This document shows positions 1 to 7,120 of a stretch of 41,425 nucleotides of DNA, piece after piece. The notes below the pieces were generated by a model. It was not told where the DNA came from and made no database searches. It saw only the letters and a program-made list of their open reading frames with translations. The DNA is from Ruminococcus sp. (lineage in GTDB: Bacteria > Bacillota > Clostridia > Oscillospirales > Ruminococcaceae). Position 1 is the stretch's first letter. Each line of letters begins with the position of its first letter. Location of the stretch: the NCBI GenBank assembly GCA_017478965.1, contig JAFVCV010000006.1, forward strand, positions 1 to 41,425, read 5' to 3'. The position numbers and the translations under genes were made by a program.

Positions 1-114
1 AGCTACGGCAGCGCCGACCCTGTTCTTTCCGCCCAGCTTGCGGAGCTTTTTCTGCGCCTTTCACCTCCTCAGTCACGCCACGTGATAAGCATTATTCAGG
101 ATATTTTAGGATAG
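1..114 (+). CDS. C-terminal end of an unidentified protein (possibly a regulator)
   Basis: Frame 1 is open from the first base to TAG at 112-114, giving a 37-residue tail rich in Leu, Ser and Ile. An intrinsic terminator begins four bases later, which supports this being the end of a real gene rather than chance. The tail (…LSPPQSRHVISIIQDILG) resembles the helical end of small helix-turn-helix regulators, but that is a weak impression and the domain that would prove it lies outside the window. It is convergent with the traG/clpP operon. Confidence 0.4.
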   Translation, partial: SYGSADPVLSAQLAELFLRLSPPQSRHVISIIQDILG

Positions 115-117
115 TTA

Positions 118-148
118 CCTCGGTCAGTTCTGGGACCGGGGATTTTTT
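118..148 (+). terminator. Rho-independent terminator of the first gene
   Basis: An 8-bp stem (118-125 with 134-141, one G·U pair) with an 8-nt loop is followed by six T at 143-148. Confidence 0.75.
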
Positions 149-165
149 ATGCCCTTTTGCAGGAA

Positions 166-194
166 ATACCCCCGGGCCGTGGGTCCGGGGGTAT
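166..194 (-). terminator. Terminator of the traG/clpP operon
   Basis: A perfect 10-bp stem, ATACCCCCGG (166-175) with CCGGGGGTAT (185-194), sits just past the stop codon of the minus-strand ATPase gene at 200. The T tract on the minus strand is short. Confidence 0.65.
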
Positions 195-199
195 CTGTT

Positions 200-1504
200 T
201 CAGAACGGAACGTCCGAATCAAAAAAGTCGTCTATGCTAAAGGGGTCCTCGTCCTGAGGGACCTCTGCGGTGATGGAGTAGGGCTTTATCTTGTCCACCA
301 GCCGGGCCCTTTCGCCCCTTGTCACCAGATAGGCTTTGTCCCTTGGCATCCACAGCACCTTCGTCACCGGGATATCCGCATACAGCGAGATGAACTCGGC
401 GGTCTTGGCGTCGTTGCCCCCAAGGTAGAGAATGTGGTCGCAGTTGTTGACGATGGTCATGGCGGCGCTCTCTTTATAAATGGTATAGAGCTGCGTAAGG
501 CTCTGCAAGATAAGGCTTACGCTGATGTCCCTGGACCTTATGACCGAGATCATCTTGTCGAAATTCGCCACGTTGGTGTTGGTGGCGAAGTCGTCCATGA
601 TGACCCTTACCGGCACCCTCAGCCTGCTGCCGGGACTTCGGTCGGCTTCCACACACAGCTCGTGTATCACCTGCGCATAGAACAGGTTCACTATCTTGTC
701 GAAGGTCCTGTCCGTGTCGCTGATGTTCAAAAACAGCGCACAGTGCTCTCTTCCCAGGGTGGCCAGCCTGAAATCCGACTTCCCGAAGAAAAGCTTTTCG
801 GCCTCCTTGAAGTTGAAGATGTCTATGGCCTCGGTGACGAACTGGCATATGCAGGCCCAGGTCTTGTCGGCTCCCATGACGCCCCTGAACATGAAGTACT
901 TCTTCGAGGCAAAGCTCTCTGGCCTTTTCAGCGCCCATTCCTCCAGAAAGGCTATATATGGGGCGCCCTTTTCGTTAAGGCTCTGGTTGTACTGCGAGTT
1001 CATTACCCCGTAGACCTCCGCTACCGTTCTGAGATTTTGTTCCTCCGGCTCGAAGGCCTCCTTGACGAAGGACACCAGGCAGGCCAAGACCGTCTTAGCG
1101 CTCTCGTCCCAGAAAGGCTCCTTGGAATCAAGGGCAGGGGCCAGGGCGTTTACCACGGTCATGACGTCCTGCTCCCTGACCTGTCCCTCACTGTCCATGG
1201 CGATATAGTCCAGGGGATTATAGGTGTCAGAATTTTCCGGCTCCACCAGGTCGAACAGCACGGTCCTGTAGCCGCTGGCCCTGAGGTAGGGGCCGTACTT
1301 CTTGTAAAGGTTGCACTTGGTGTCGGCCACCACGATGCTCCCCGACAGCTGTATTATGTTGGGAATGACATAGCCGCCGGTCTTTCCGGCCCCGGTGGGT
1401 CCGATGATGAGGTCGTTGTTGTTCAGCCCCGTTTCATAGATGTCGTTGGAGACACTTACGTTCTCGGCTAACAGCCTTTCACCGTAATACGTATCAGGTT
1501 TCAT
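200..1504 (-). CDS. VirD4/TraG-like conjugative coupling ATPase lacking membrane segments
   Basis: The protein has 434 residues. A Walker A motif GPTGAGKT lies near residue 35 and a Walker B-like stretch VRVIMDDFAT near residue 305, with the SLTQL-type segment that follows it in TraG/VirD4 proteins. Conjugative coupling proteins normally begin with two or more transmembrane helices and are about 600 residues long; here the ATPase core starts almost at once and no membrane segment is visible. ATG 1504 is supported by AAGGAGAG eight bases upstream. It is the last gene of a four-gene operon behind clpP. No relaxase or other mating-pair gene is nearby, so it may be the stump of an integrative element or a soluble ATPase with another job. 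The family assignment is secure; the function is not. Confidence 0.85.
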   Translation of the reverse strand: MKPDTYYGERLLAENVSVSNDIYETGLNNNDLIIGPTGAGKTGGYVIPNIIQLSGSIVVADTKCNLYKKYGPYLRASGYRTVLFDLVEPENSDTYNPLDYIAMDSEGQVREQDVMTVVNALAPALDSKEPFWDESAKTVLACLVSFVKEAFEPEEQNLRTVAEVYGVMNSQYNQSLNEKGAPYIAFLEEWALKRPESFASKKYFMFRGVMGADKTWACICQFVTEAIDIFNFKEAEKLFFGKSDFRLATLGREHCALFLNISDTDRTFDKIVNLFYAQVIHELCVEADRSPGSRLRVPVRVIMDDFATNTNVANFDKMISVIRSRDISVSLILQSLTQLYTIYKESAAMTIVNNCDHILYLGGNDAKTAEFISLYADIPVTKVLWMPRDKAYLVTRGERARLVDKIKPYSITAEVPQDEDPFSIDDFFDSDVPF

Positions 1505-1556
1505 TTCTCATCTCTCCTTTTTTGTCGTTCCGGCCGTGATGCTTATGTTTTCTCTG

Positions 1557-2162
1557 TCAGAAAAGCCCGGTGCTGTCCTTTATCTCCTCCGTAGCAAGCC
1601 CGAATCCTATGGCCTCGCTGACGTCGAACCAGCTGTCCTTCTCGGTCTTTTTAAAGACCTCTTCCTCAGGTTTGCCGGTGCGCTGGGAAATTATTTTCAC
1701 CAGCTTGTTCCTGGTCGCCTTCAGGTCGTTGAGCTTTTCCTCGATCTCCCCGGGTTTCTGTCCGCTGAAATCGGCGTTGGAAAAATGGGGGTCGTGTATC
1801 ATTATCCTCGAATGGGGGAGCATCATGCGCTTAGTGCCTGCCAGGAAAAGTATGGCACCCATACTTGCGGCGTCCCCTATGCAGACCGTAGTCACCGGCG
1901 AGGTCATCATAGTGATGAAGTCATAGACCGCCAGTCCCGACGAAACTTCGCCCCCGGGGCTGTTTATGTAGAGCTTTATCTCCTCTCCCGGTGCGTCAGT
2001 CTCCAGATACATCAGCTGCTTGATAAGAGAAGTGCAGCTCTCCTCATTGACCTGGTCGGTAAGGAATATCTTCCTCTTAGTCAGCAGCTCGTCCACTATC
2101 CTGACCGGCTCCCGGCCCTTGGCTGTCTCTCTGATTATGTTAGGTGTTATCACCATTTTCAC
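1557..2162 (-). CDS. ClpP-family serine protease (mobile-element type)
   Basis: The 201-residue product carries the ClpP triad: Ser100 in GDAASMGA, His123 in MIHDPH and Asp176 in TEKDSW, with the oxyanion-loop INSPGG at 67-71. Length matches housekeeping ClpP, but the sequence departs from it (GDAAS for GQAAS, IHDPH for IHQPL), so this is a paralogue rather than the main cellular clpP, and no Clp ATPase gene is adjacent. The start is either GTG 2162 or ATG 2156; AAGGAGAT lies about 5 or 11 bases upstream respectively. It sits between an unknown acidic protein and a TraG-like ATPase in one operon. It probably degrades or processes a protein of this element; whether it needs an ATPase partner cannot be seen. 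Confidence 0.88.
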   Translation of the reverse strand: MKMVITPNIIRETAKGREPVRIVDELLTKRKIFLTDQVNEESCTSLIKQLMYLETDAPGEEIKLYINSPGGEVSSGLAVYDFITMMTSPVTTVCIGDAASMGAILFLAGTKRMMLPHSRIMIHDPHFSNADFSGQKPGEIEEKLNDLKATRNKLVKIISQRTGKPEEEVFKKTEKDSWFDVSEAIGFGLATEEIKDSTGLF

Positions 2163-2197
2163 ACATCTCCTTTCAGTAGTCTCTCAGGCGGCCGCCC

Positions 2198-2677
2198 TTA
2201 CCTCCCGGCTGTCTCATAAGGCTTTAACAAAAGCGCATATACTATCTTATACCCTCTGAGAATGTATTTTTCCTGAGCAGGGTAATCCGAGCTGTAGATG
2301 TAGTCTGCGGCCAGCATCAGCATATCCCCCAGGGTGAAAGACTCCATGTCACCCACGGTCCTCGGCGGGAGAGCGCCCTCTCTCGACCCCTCCGGCTCTT
2401 CATCACCGTCGTCCAGTCCGTCATAATTATCCTCGTCTTCTGCGGGAGGCTCTACGGGATAGGTGTAAAACTCCCTCATAAGTTCGATATAGTTCATATC
2501 CGGCACCATTAGCTCATACTGCAAATATTCACAGTATCTGTAAAGGTCCATGGAAAGGAAGAGCCTGTGGACCGAGTCCGGCGTGACAGGGGCCGCCATA
2601 GTGCTCCTGAGCCTTCTGACAAATCCCTTCATCTCTTCCTTATCGTCAGCAACGGAGTTCCCTGAAGGTCCGCTCAT
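2198..2677 (-). CDS. Unrecognised acidic protein in the clpP/traG operon
   Basis: I do not recognise this 159-residue protein. Residues 1-75 look helical, an acidic low-complexity stretch follows (EDEDNYDGLDDGDEEPEG, about 79-96), and the last 50 residues look helical again. No signal peptide or membrane segment is seen. Its ATG abuts the TAG of the upstream gene (stop at 2678-2680, start at 2677), and AGAGGTGAG lies six bases before it inside the end of that gene, so the two are translationally coupled. The company suggests a partner or substrate of the ClpP-like protease or the TraG-like ATPase; that is inference from position only. Confidence 0.75.
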   Translation of the reverse strand: MSGPSGNSVADDKEEMKGFVRRLRSTMAAPVTPDSVHRLFLSMDLYRYCEYLQYELMVPDMNYIELMREFYTYPVEPPAEDEDNYDGLDDGDEEPEGSREGALPPRTVGDMESFTLGDMLMLAADYIYSSDYPAQEKYILRGYKIVYALLLKPYETAGR

Positions 2678-3022
2678 CTACTTCTCACCTCTTTCGTTAA
2701 GATAACCCTTGCCTATCTGCGAGAAATACTCTATCGGCATAGCCGCCCGGCCGTAATCAGAGGGCGACTCCGGCTCATTGCCGTCAAGGCTGTAGTCGGC
2801 CATAGAGCAGGTCCTTGAGAACAGTTCCCTGAGGGTACAGTCTCTGTCGCCAAGACCCAGCCTGTTTCTTATGATCGGCACTGGCTCCTTCTTCCATCTG
2901 AGGGCTTTTGAGAAAAGCTCTTCCGCCGGCAGCTCCCCGAAAGCCCTGAAAATGGCCCCGATGGACTCGCCGTCGAATACGGCTCCCAGCCGGGCGCTTT
3001 CCCTGAATTCCTCAAGCCTCAT
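2678..3022 (-). CDS. Unrecognised first protein of the clpP/traG operon
   Basis: This 114-residue protein is the promoter-proximal gene of the minus-strand operon. It has no motif I can name. It is charged and predicted soluble, with a helical N-terminus and a Ser/Pro/Asp stretch around residues 80-90. The start is well supported by AAAGGAG five bases before ATG 3022. It is coupled to the next gene through an abutting stop and start. Confidence 0.72.
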   Translation of the reverse strand: MRLEEFRESARLGAVFDGESIGAIFRAFGELPAEELFSKALRWKKEPVPIIRNRLGLGDRDCTLRELFSRTCSMADYSLDGNEPESPSDYGRAAMPIEYFSQIGKGYLNERGEK

Positions 3023-3090
3023 AGTTTCTCCTTTCTGTGTACCTCTTTACACTTTCCATAGCCTGCTGTCGTTTAGTTGTGGTGATATGA

Positions 3091-3119
3091 ATTGTACCAC
3101 TATTTTGGCCAAAAGTCAA
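3091..3119 (-). promoter_or_regulatory. Promoter of the clpP/traG operon with palindromic operator
   Basis: On the minus strand TTGACT (3114-3119) and TACAAT (3091-3096) are separated by exactly 17 bases. A perfect 12-bp palindrome TTTTGGCCAAAA (3103-3114) fills the spacer next to the -35 box, a good place for a repressor. Confidence 0.75.
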
Positions 3120-3270
3120 TGGCCCTCAAAGCCGTTTTCATACCCATGGGAAAAATAATGCCCATCATGACCGGGATATATCACCATCTGCATCATAGGG
3201 GAGAAAAATCCCCATCGCAGACATCAAAAATGAATAAAATGTTAAATCTGCAAAAGCCGAAGACCCGCCC

Positions 3271-3299
3271 TTGACAAAACCGGGTCTCTGTGATATAAT
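3271..3299 (+). promoter_or_regulatory. Promoter of the tRNA-Arg gene
   Basis: TTGACA (3271-3276) and TATAAT (3294-3299) are both consensus with a 17-base spacer; the tRNA starts 14 bases after the -10 box. Confidence 0.85.
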
Positions 3300-3312
3300 A
3301 ATTAAGTTGAAT

Positions 3313-3389
3313 GCGCCAGTAGCTCAGCTGGATAGAGTGACTGGCTACGAACCAGTAGGTCGGGGGTTCGAGTCCCTCCTGGCGCACCA
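3313..3389 (+). tRNA. tRNA-Arg (anticodon ACG), CCA encoded
   Basis: A 7-bp acceptor stem GCGCCAG (3313-3319) pairs with CTGGCGC (3379-3385), followed by discriminator A and an encoded CCA. The anticodon arm ACTGG-CTACGAA-CCAGT presents ACG at loop positions 34-36, which reads CGU and, after A34 deamination, CGC and CGA. The T arm has the usual GGTTCGAGTCC. It is a lone tRNA gene between a conjugative-element remnant and an integrase remnant; tRNA genes are common integration targets. Confidence 0.97.
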
Positions 3390-3394
3390 GAAAC

Positions 3395-3420
3395 GCCCTT
3401 GTCGCTAATGCGGCAAGGGC
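3395..3420 (+). terminator. Hairpin after the tRNA
   Basis: An 11-bp stem (3395-3405 with 3410-3420, one G·U) closed by TAAT follows the tRNA by five bases. The T tract after it is weak (TTAGTTAAT). Confidence 0.6.
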
Positions 3421-3431
3421 TTAGTTAATAG

Positions 3432-3502
3432 TGAAGAGTGAATAGTGAATAGTTTAGAGCGCCTAACAGGGCGTTTCTGTACTATTCACTATTCACTCTT
3501 CA
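3432..3502. repeat. Perfect 21-bp inverted repeat element
   Basis: The arm at 3432-3452 is the exact reverse complement of 3482-3502, with a 29-base centre. Each arm is itself built from GTGAATA/GTGAAGA short repeats. This style of AGTGAATAGTGAA repeat is seen as dispersed intergenic elements in Clostridia genomes. It lies between the tRNA and a truncated gene. Confidence 0.85.
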
Positions 3503-3535
3503 TTTTTCACTATTCACTTCAAAGGAGCGAACATA

Positions 3536-3766
3536 ATGAACAGCCCGATTTTAGAAAAATCTCTAAAATTTGCTGCAAGGATAGTTAAGCTATATCAGTA
3601 TCTAGTCAAAGAGAAAAAAGAAAGAATTATTTCAAAGCAGATCATCAGAAGCGGCACCTCCATCGGTGCAAATGCCAATGAAGCAGCATACGGTGTCAGC
3701 GCAAATGATTTTATATCGAAAATGCTGATCGCAACTCTTAAAACAGTAAAAGAAAGAAAAAATTAA
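3536..3766 (+). pseudogene. Truncated four-helix-bundle (S23-type) protein
   Basis: The 76-residue product starts like the four-helix-bundle family found as 23S rRNA intervening-sequence proteins (…IIRSGTSIGANANEAAYGVSANDFISKM…). Family members are usually near 120 residues and continue with an ALKEANET(E/K)YWL-type third helix. Here homology stops at about residue 64 and the frame ends in a Lys-rich tail, so the second half is missing. AAGGAG six to seven bases upstream supports ATG 3536. It is probably a relic; a short functional form cannot be excluded. Confidence 0.7.
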
Positions 3767-3986
3767 TGTCATCTTTTTCGTTCGCCACTCACATTACAAA
3801 AGCCCGCAGATACGGGGATCCACAGCTTTCGTAGGTTTACGGAGGCTGTGTTTTTTGCCATTTTTTGCTTTTAGGGCACTATTTGGTCACTATTTTTGAT
3901 TTCCGCCTTTACCAAATGCCGCTGAAAGGGGCTTTTGGGGTTTCATATTTTTGTGTGAGAGTGTTTTGTTTTTTTCTTTTCGTGTA
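3767..3986. other. Non-coding stretch with terminator and short direct repeats
   Basis: I see no gene here. The stretch holds a terminator (3821-3856) and two direct copies of CACTATTT near 3878-3896, a pattern often found at the edges of integrase-borne elements. It may be an old attachment-site region, but no matching second copy is visible in the window. Confidence 0.4.
3821..3856 (+). terminator. Intrinsic terminator
   Basis: A 13-bp stem with G·U pairs (3821-3833 with 3838-3850) closed by GGTT is followed by six T (3851-3856). Confidence 0.75.
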
Positions 3987-4015
3987 TTGACATTCGTCTG
4001 TCAATGTGATATAAT
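3987..4015 (+). promoter_or_regulatory. Promoter of the MATE gene with dyad
   Basis: TTGACA (3987-3992) and TATAAT (4010-4015) are consensus with a 17-base spacer. The -35 box is one arm of a dyad TTGACA-N6-TGTCAA (3987-4004), a possible repressor site. Confidence 0.85.
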
Positions 4016-4021
4016 CAAAAT

Positions 4022-4123
4022 GCTGGTTCGGAGGGCAAAACATTCGATAGAAATGTAATGCTGGATAAGACCGCAGGCTGAAACGCTTGCTGTTTTGTCC
4101 GGCTTTTTTGTTTGGAGGTATAT
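4022..4123 (+). promoter_or_regulatory. Attenuator-like leader of the MATE efflux gene
   Basis: Between promoter and ribosome binding site lies an intrinsic terminator: a 16-bp stem (4063-4078 with 4085-4100, one mismatch) followed by GGC and six T (4104-4109). Its 3' arm can instead pair with an upstream segment: CGGA (4029-4032) and CAAAAC (4036-4041), with GGG bulged, match GTTTTGTCCG (4092-4101). The two pairings exclude each other, as in transcription attenuators. A seven-codon ORF, MLDKTAG (4058-4081), overlaps the 5' arm of the terminator. The leader fits no riboswitch class I can name; ribosome-mediated attenuation in response to a drug is an alternative. Confidence 0.65.
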
Positions 4124-5464
4124 ATGAAAAACAATAGCTTTACTGAGGAAGCGATTTTACCAAAGCTCCTGAAATTTATGCTGCCCGTGCTGTTTGCAAT
4201 GTTTTTGCAGTCACTATATGGCGCAGTTGACCTGCTGGTGGTGGGAAAATTCTGCACAAACGCAGATGTTTCCGCTGTCTCAACAGGCTCGCAGATAATT
4301 ATGACTATCACTAACCTTATAGTCAGCTTTTCAATGGGTATAACCGTTGCAGTCGGTCAGAAGATAGGGCAGAAGCGCCCCGAGGAGGCGGCGCAGACTA
4401 TCGGCACAGGCCTTGTTATCTTTGCAGTAACAGGTCTGGCATCTACGGTCATAAGTGTGCTCGGTGCGGGGCTCTTGGCAAGGATAATGCAGGCTCCAGC
4501 GGAGGCCTTTGACGTTACTGCCGATTACATAAGGATATGCGGTGCGGGCTTTCTTATCATAACAGCGTATAATCTGCTGGGCAGCATTTTCAGAGGACTG
4601 GGAGACTCAAAAACTCCCCTTATCGCCGTAGGGATAGCTTGTGTGTTCAATATCATAGGTGATCTGCTCTTTGTTGCGGTGTTCGGACTTGGAGCGGCGG
4701 GTGCCGCACTGGCGACAGTGATCGCACAGCTTATAAGCGTTATCATTTCACTTTTTATTATTCGCCGCACAAAGCTGCCCTTTGAGTTCCACAGGTCAAA
4801 TATAAGGCTTGTAAAAGCAAGTGCCGCCTCAATATTTCGCATTGGCACGCCTATCGCTTTGCAGGATTTTCTTGTAGGGGTATCCTTCCTTGTGATGCTT
4901 GCTATAGTAAACAGTCTGGGTGTTACGGCCTCGGCGGGTGTGGGCGTTGCTGAGAAGGTGTGTGCATTCATAATGCTTGTGCCTGCGGCATTTATGCAGT
5001 CGATGTCTGCATTTGTCGCACAGAATTACGGCGCAGGGCTTATAGACCGTGCAAAGCAGGCACTCAAAACAGGCATAGCGGTATCCTTCTTTTTCGGGGT
5101 AATAATGTTCCTGCTGACCTTCTTCCGAGGTGACCTGCTGGCGGGCATTTTCTCAAACGACAGCGAGGCGATAGCCAACGCCTGGGACTATCTTAAGGCC
5201 TATGCTATAGACTGTCTGCTTACCTGCTTTCTGTTTTGCTTTATTGGCTTCTACAACGGGATACAGCGCACCACCTTTGTAATGATACAGGGCGTCTGCG
5301 GAGCGTTTCTTGTGAGGATACCTGTTGCATTCATCATGCAGCATTTCGGTGGCGGCTCGCTGTTTCTCATAGGGCTTGCAACACCCTGCTCGACTGTCTT
5401 GCAGATAATTCTCTGCTTTGCGGTCTATGCAAGGTTTGGCAGGCAGGAAATAAAGCCAAAATAA
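4124..5464 (+). CDS. MATE family multidrug/Na+ antiporter
   Basis: The 446-residue membrane protein has the twelve hydrophobic segments of the MATE family and its typical start (EEAILPKLLKFMLPVLFAMFLQSLYGAVDLLVVGKF). Members export cationic drugs or metabolites in exchange for Na+ or H+. ATG 4124 is chosen because GGAGG (4114-4118) lies five bases before it; the frame also contains a TTG inside that site, which cannot be the start. A terminator-bearing leader precedes it, so expression is probably conditional. It stands alone between a truncated gene and an integrase remnant, a setting that suggests recent transfer. The substrate is unknown. Confidence 0.92.
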   Translation: MKNNSFTEEAILPKLLKFMLPVLFAMFLQSLYGAVDLLVVGKFCTNADVSAVSTGSQIIMTITNLIVSFSMGITVAVGQKIGQKRPEEAAQTIGTGLVIFAVTGLASTVISVLGAGLLARIMQAPAEAFDVTADYIRICGAGFLIITAYNLLGSIFRGLGDSKTPLIAVGIACVFNIIGDLLFVAVFGLGAAGAALATVIAQLISVIISLFIIRRTKLPFEFHRSNIRLVKASAASIFRIGTPIALQDFLVGVSFLVMLAIVNSLGVTASAGVGVAEKVCAFIMLVPAAFMQSMSAFVAQNYGAGLIDRAKQALKTGIAVSFFFGVIMFLLTFFRGDLLAGIFSNDSEAIANAWDYLKAYAIDCLLTCFLFCFIGFYNGIQRTTFVMIQGVCGAFLVRIPVAFIMQHFGGGSLFLIGLATPCSTVLQIILCFAVYARFGRQEIKPK

Positions 5465-5465
5465 G

Positions 5466-5504
5466 AAAAAAACGCCCGACAGAGTTTAGTTTCTCTGTCG
5501 GGCG
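5466..5504. terminator. Bidirectional terminator between MATE gene and integrase remnant
   Basis: A perfect 12-bp stem (5473-5484 with 5493-5504) lies right after the MATE stop. The seven A on its left (5466-5472) form a T tract for minus-strand transcripts from the integrase. Confidence 0.8.
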
Positions 5505-5520
5505 GTATCTGTTTGTGTGC

Positions 5521-5895
5521 TTATGCACCTTTGTGTCTTAGCATTACGTTTGCTATGGTCTCGGCCGATATATCATCGGCATCTTTAAGCATATGGAAAT
5601 AATGATCGGTAGTTGTGCTGACTTTGCTGTGCCCTGATCTGCGTGAGATGCTGACAGGGTCGATGTGAATGAAGCACACCACGCTCGCTATTGTGTGTCT
5701 GGATGCGTGGGGATCAATATGGGGAAGTCCATGCTTTTCCGAGTATTCGTCCAAGAGATCTGTGACTGGATCGGGGTCCATAGGCTTACCCTCATTACCT
5801 GATTTTTCCTGAAAGAACAGGAAGTTTGTATCGTGCCAGCGGTCACCGTACTTGGCTTTAGTCTCTTCGTACCACTTTAGGCTATCAGGCTTTTT
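5521..5895 (-). pseudogene. Tyrosine recombinase (integrase), C-terminal catalytic fragment
   Basis: About 124 codons of a Tn916-type integrase survive. Visible are the catalytic H-x-x-R (HASRHT), the GHS histidine and the tyrosine in TTTDHYFHM, ending normally at TAA (5521-5523). The N-terminal DNA-binding domains and the first catalytic Arg are missing. The frame is open up to a TAA near 5897, directly at the junction with phage capsid sequence on the other strand. A start at ATG 5781 would give 86 residues, but this is a decayed piece, not an active recombinase. Confidence 0.85.
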
Positions 5896-7120
5896 TTAAG
5901 AAATCGCCTGAAAAAGCATCTGACTTTTGGAAAACGATACATTCGGCAATGGCAAATTTCAGTGAGATAGCTGTCACGATCCAGCAGAGCTTTATGCGAA
6001 AAAAAGAGACCGACAACAAGCTCGCTGCCATTTTGAAAAAGATAGAAAACGGTTCAGCCGATATGAATGATATGTCGGAATACTCCCCAGGCTGGGCTAC
6101 CTCGCAAGGCAGGCGATCTATGCCGCATACCGTGACGAAACAGGCACCAGCCCCGATTGGAGTGAAGTTCAAGCTGCCGTTGACGAGACCTTAAGGCAGA
6201 ATTACGACAGCATTAATGAGCTAAATGCAAAGGTGCAGGAGAGCCTTGACCGCAAGGCTGGTATTGGACTCAGATCTGTCAAGGCAGAATACCCGGCCGA
6301 GCGCATAAACACTGTCATAAACGCCGCCGCCAACGCTGAAAGCACCGAGCAGGCAGTAAGGCGAATGGGCTCGCCGACGGAAAATATAACAGTCAGCTTT
6401 CACAACGATTATGTCAAAGCAAACGCCGAGTACAGAGACAAGGCGGGGGTCAAATGCTATATCGAGCGCACAGGCTCAAACTGCTGCCCGTGGTGCTCAG
6501 CCGTGGCGGGTAAGTACGAGATAAAGGACCAGCCCGAGGGGATTTTCAGAAGGCACGATAATTGCGACTGTGTGATAGTTTACGATGGAAAAGTCCTGCG
6601 GGGGAATGTGGGCGAAAACGGCAGGCGCACCAAGACTTGGGCAGAGGATAAGAGCAGGGCGGCAAGGATTGAGTATGCCAACTCAGCACCCAAGCCTGTA
6701 AAGTATACACCTGAACAGGCAAGGGCTTTGGAAAGTAATATACTCGCCCAAAATGCGTTGACAAACGGGCGAGAACGTGGTATAATGCTACCAGACATAA
6801 TAATTGGCCGTTCAGTTGGTGCCAGAGCACATAACTATGATATAATGGATCTAGTAACAGGCGAGCATTTTACTCTTGTAGAGGGTTCAAGATTGCAGAA
6901 TGTTGAAGTCTTTGCAGGAAAGGGCAGTAATAAACCATATAGAAATGCTTATAAATATGCTGAAAAATTTGGTGGAGAGCCTTCCGATTGGCAGCACGTA
7001 AAAGGTAATGGCTACGTTGATTACTATGGCGAAGAAAGACAGGCAGAGCTGCACTGGTCACAATGTGAAGGCTATGGTAAACACGATTTCTTTGTAAAGA
7101 GGTGGTTAGATGAAGGTTAA
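5889..7120 (+). pseudogene. Phage MuF-type minor head protein with C-terminal toxin-like domain, frameshifted
   Basis: Two frames are needed. The first is open from about 5889 through 5949 (ATG…) to the four-C run at 6085-6088; from 6089 the homologous reading continues in another frame to 7120. One extra C would rejoin them, so a single-base loss in a C tract explains the break. The second part carries the MuF signature (NCCPWC…FRRHDNCDC, 83-113 counted from ATG 6233), then a linker RRTKTWAEDKSRA and, from about residue 170, a different domain ending …AELHWSQCEGYGKHDFFVKRWLDEG. MuF proteins sit in the phage portal/connector; a subset carries polymorphic toxin domains at the C-terminus. I do not recognise this toxin family. 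The 5' end is cut by the integrase remnant. ATG 6233 could still give a 295-residue protein. Confidence 0.75.

Noticed and set aside
149-1471. A 440-codon plus-strand open frame
   Set aside because: It lies opposite the TraG-like gene, whose protein has clear motifs; the plus-strand translation has none and is a shadow of that gene.
3313-3389. tRNA-Arg as the attachment site of the clpP/traG element
   Set aside because: The element lies on the 5' side of the tRNA and I found no second copy of the tRNA 3' end in the window.
4020-4058. A 12-codon leader peptide frame starting at ATG 4020
   Set aside because: The ATG is at or before the expected transcription start (about 4022) and would have no ribosome binding site; the frame from 4058 is the better candidate.
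4028-4062. GAGGGCAAAACATTC resembling part of a cyclic-di-GMP-I riboswitch
   Set aside because: The conserved GACGCAAAGCC core and the second stem are missing; only a short GGGCAAA stretch matches.
6735-7120. Assigning the first toxin domain to Ntox50
   Set aside because: The HYSK…HIVP-like ending I associate with that family is absent; I left the family unnamed.
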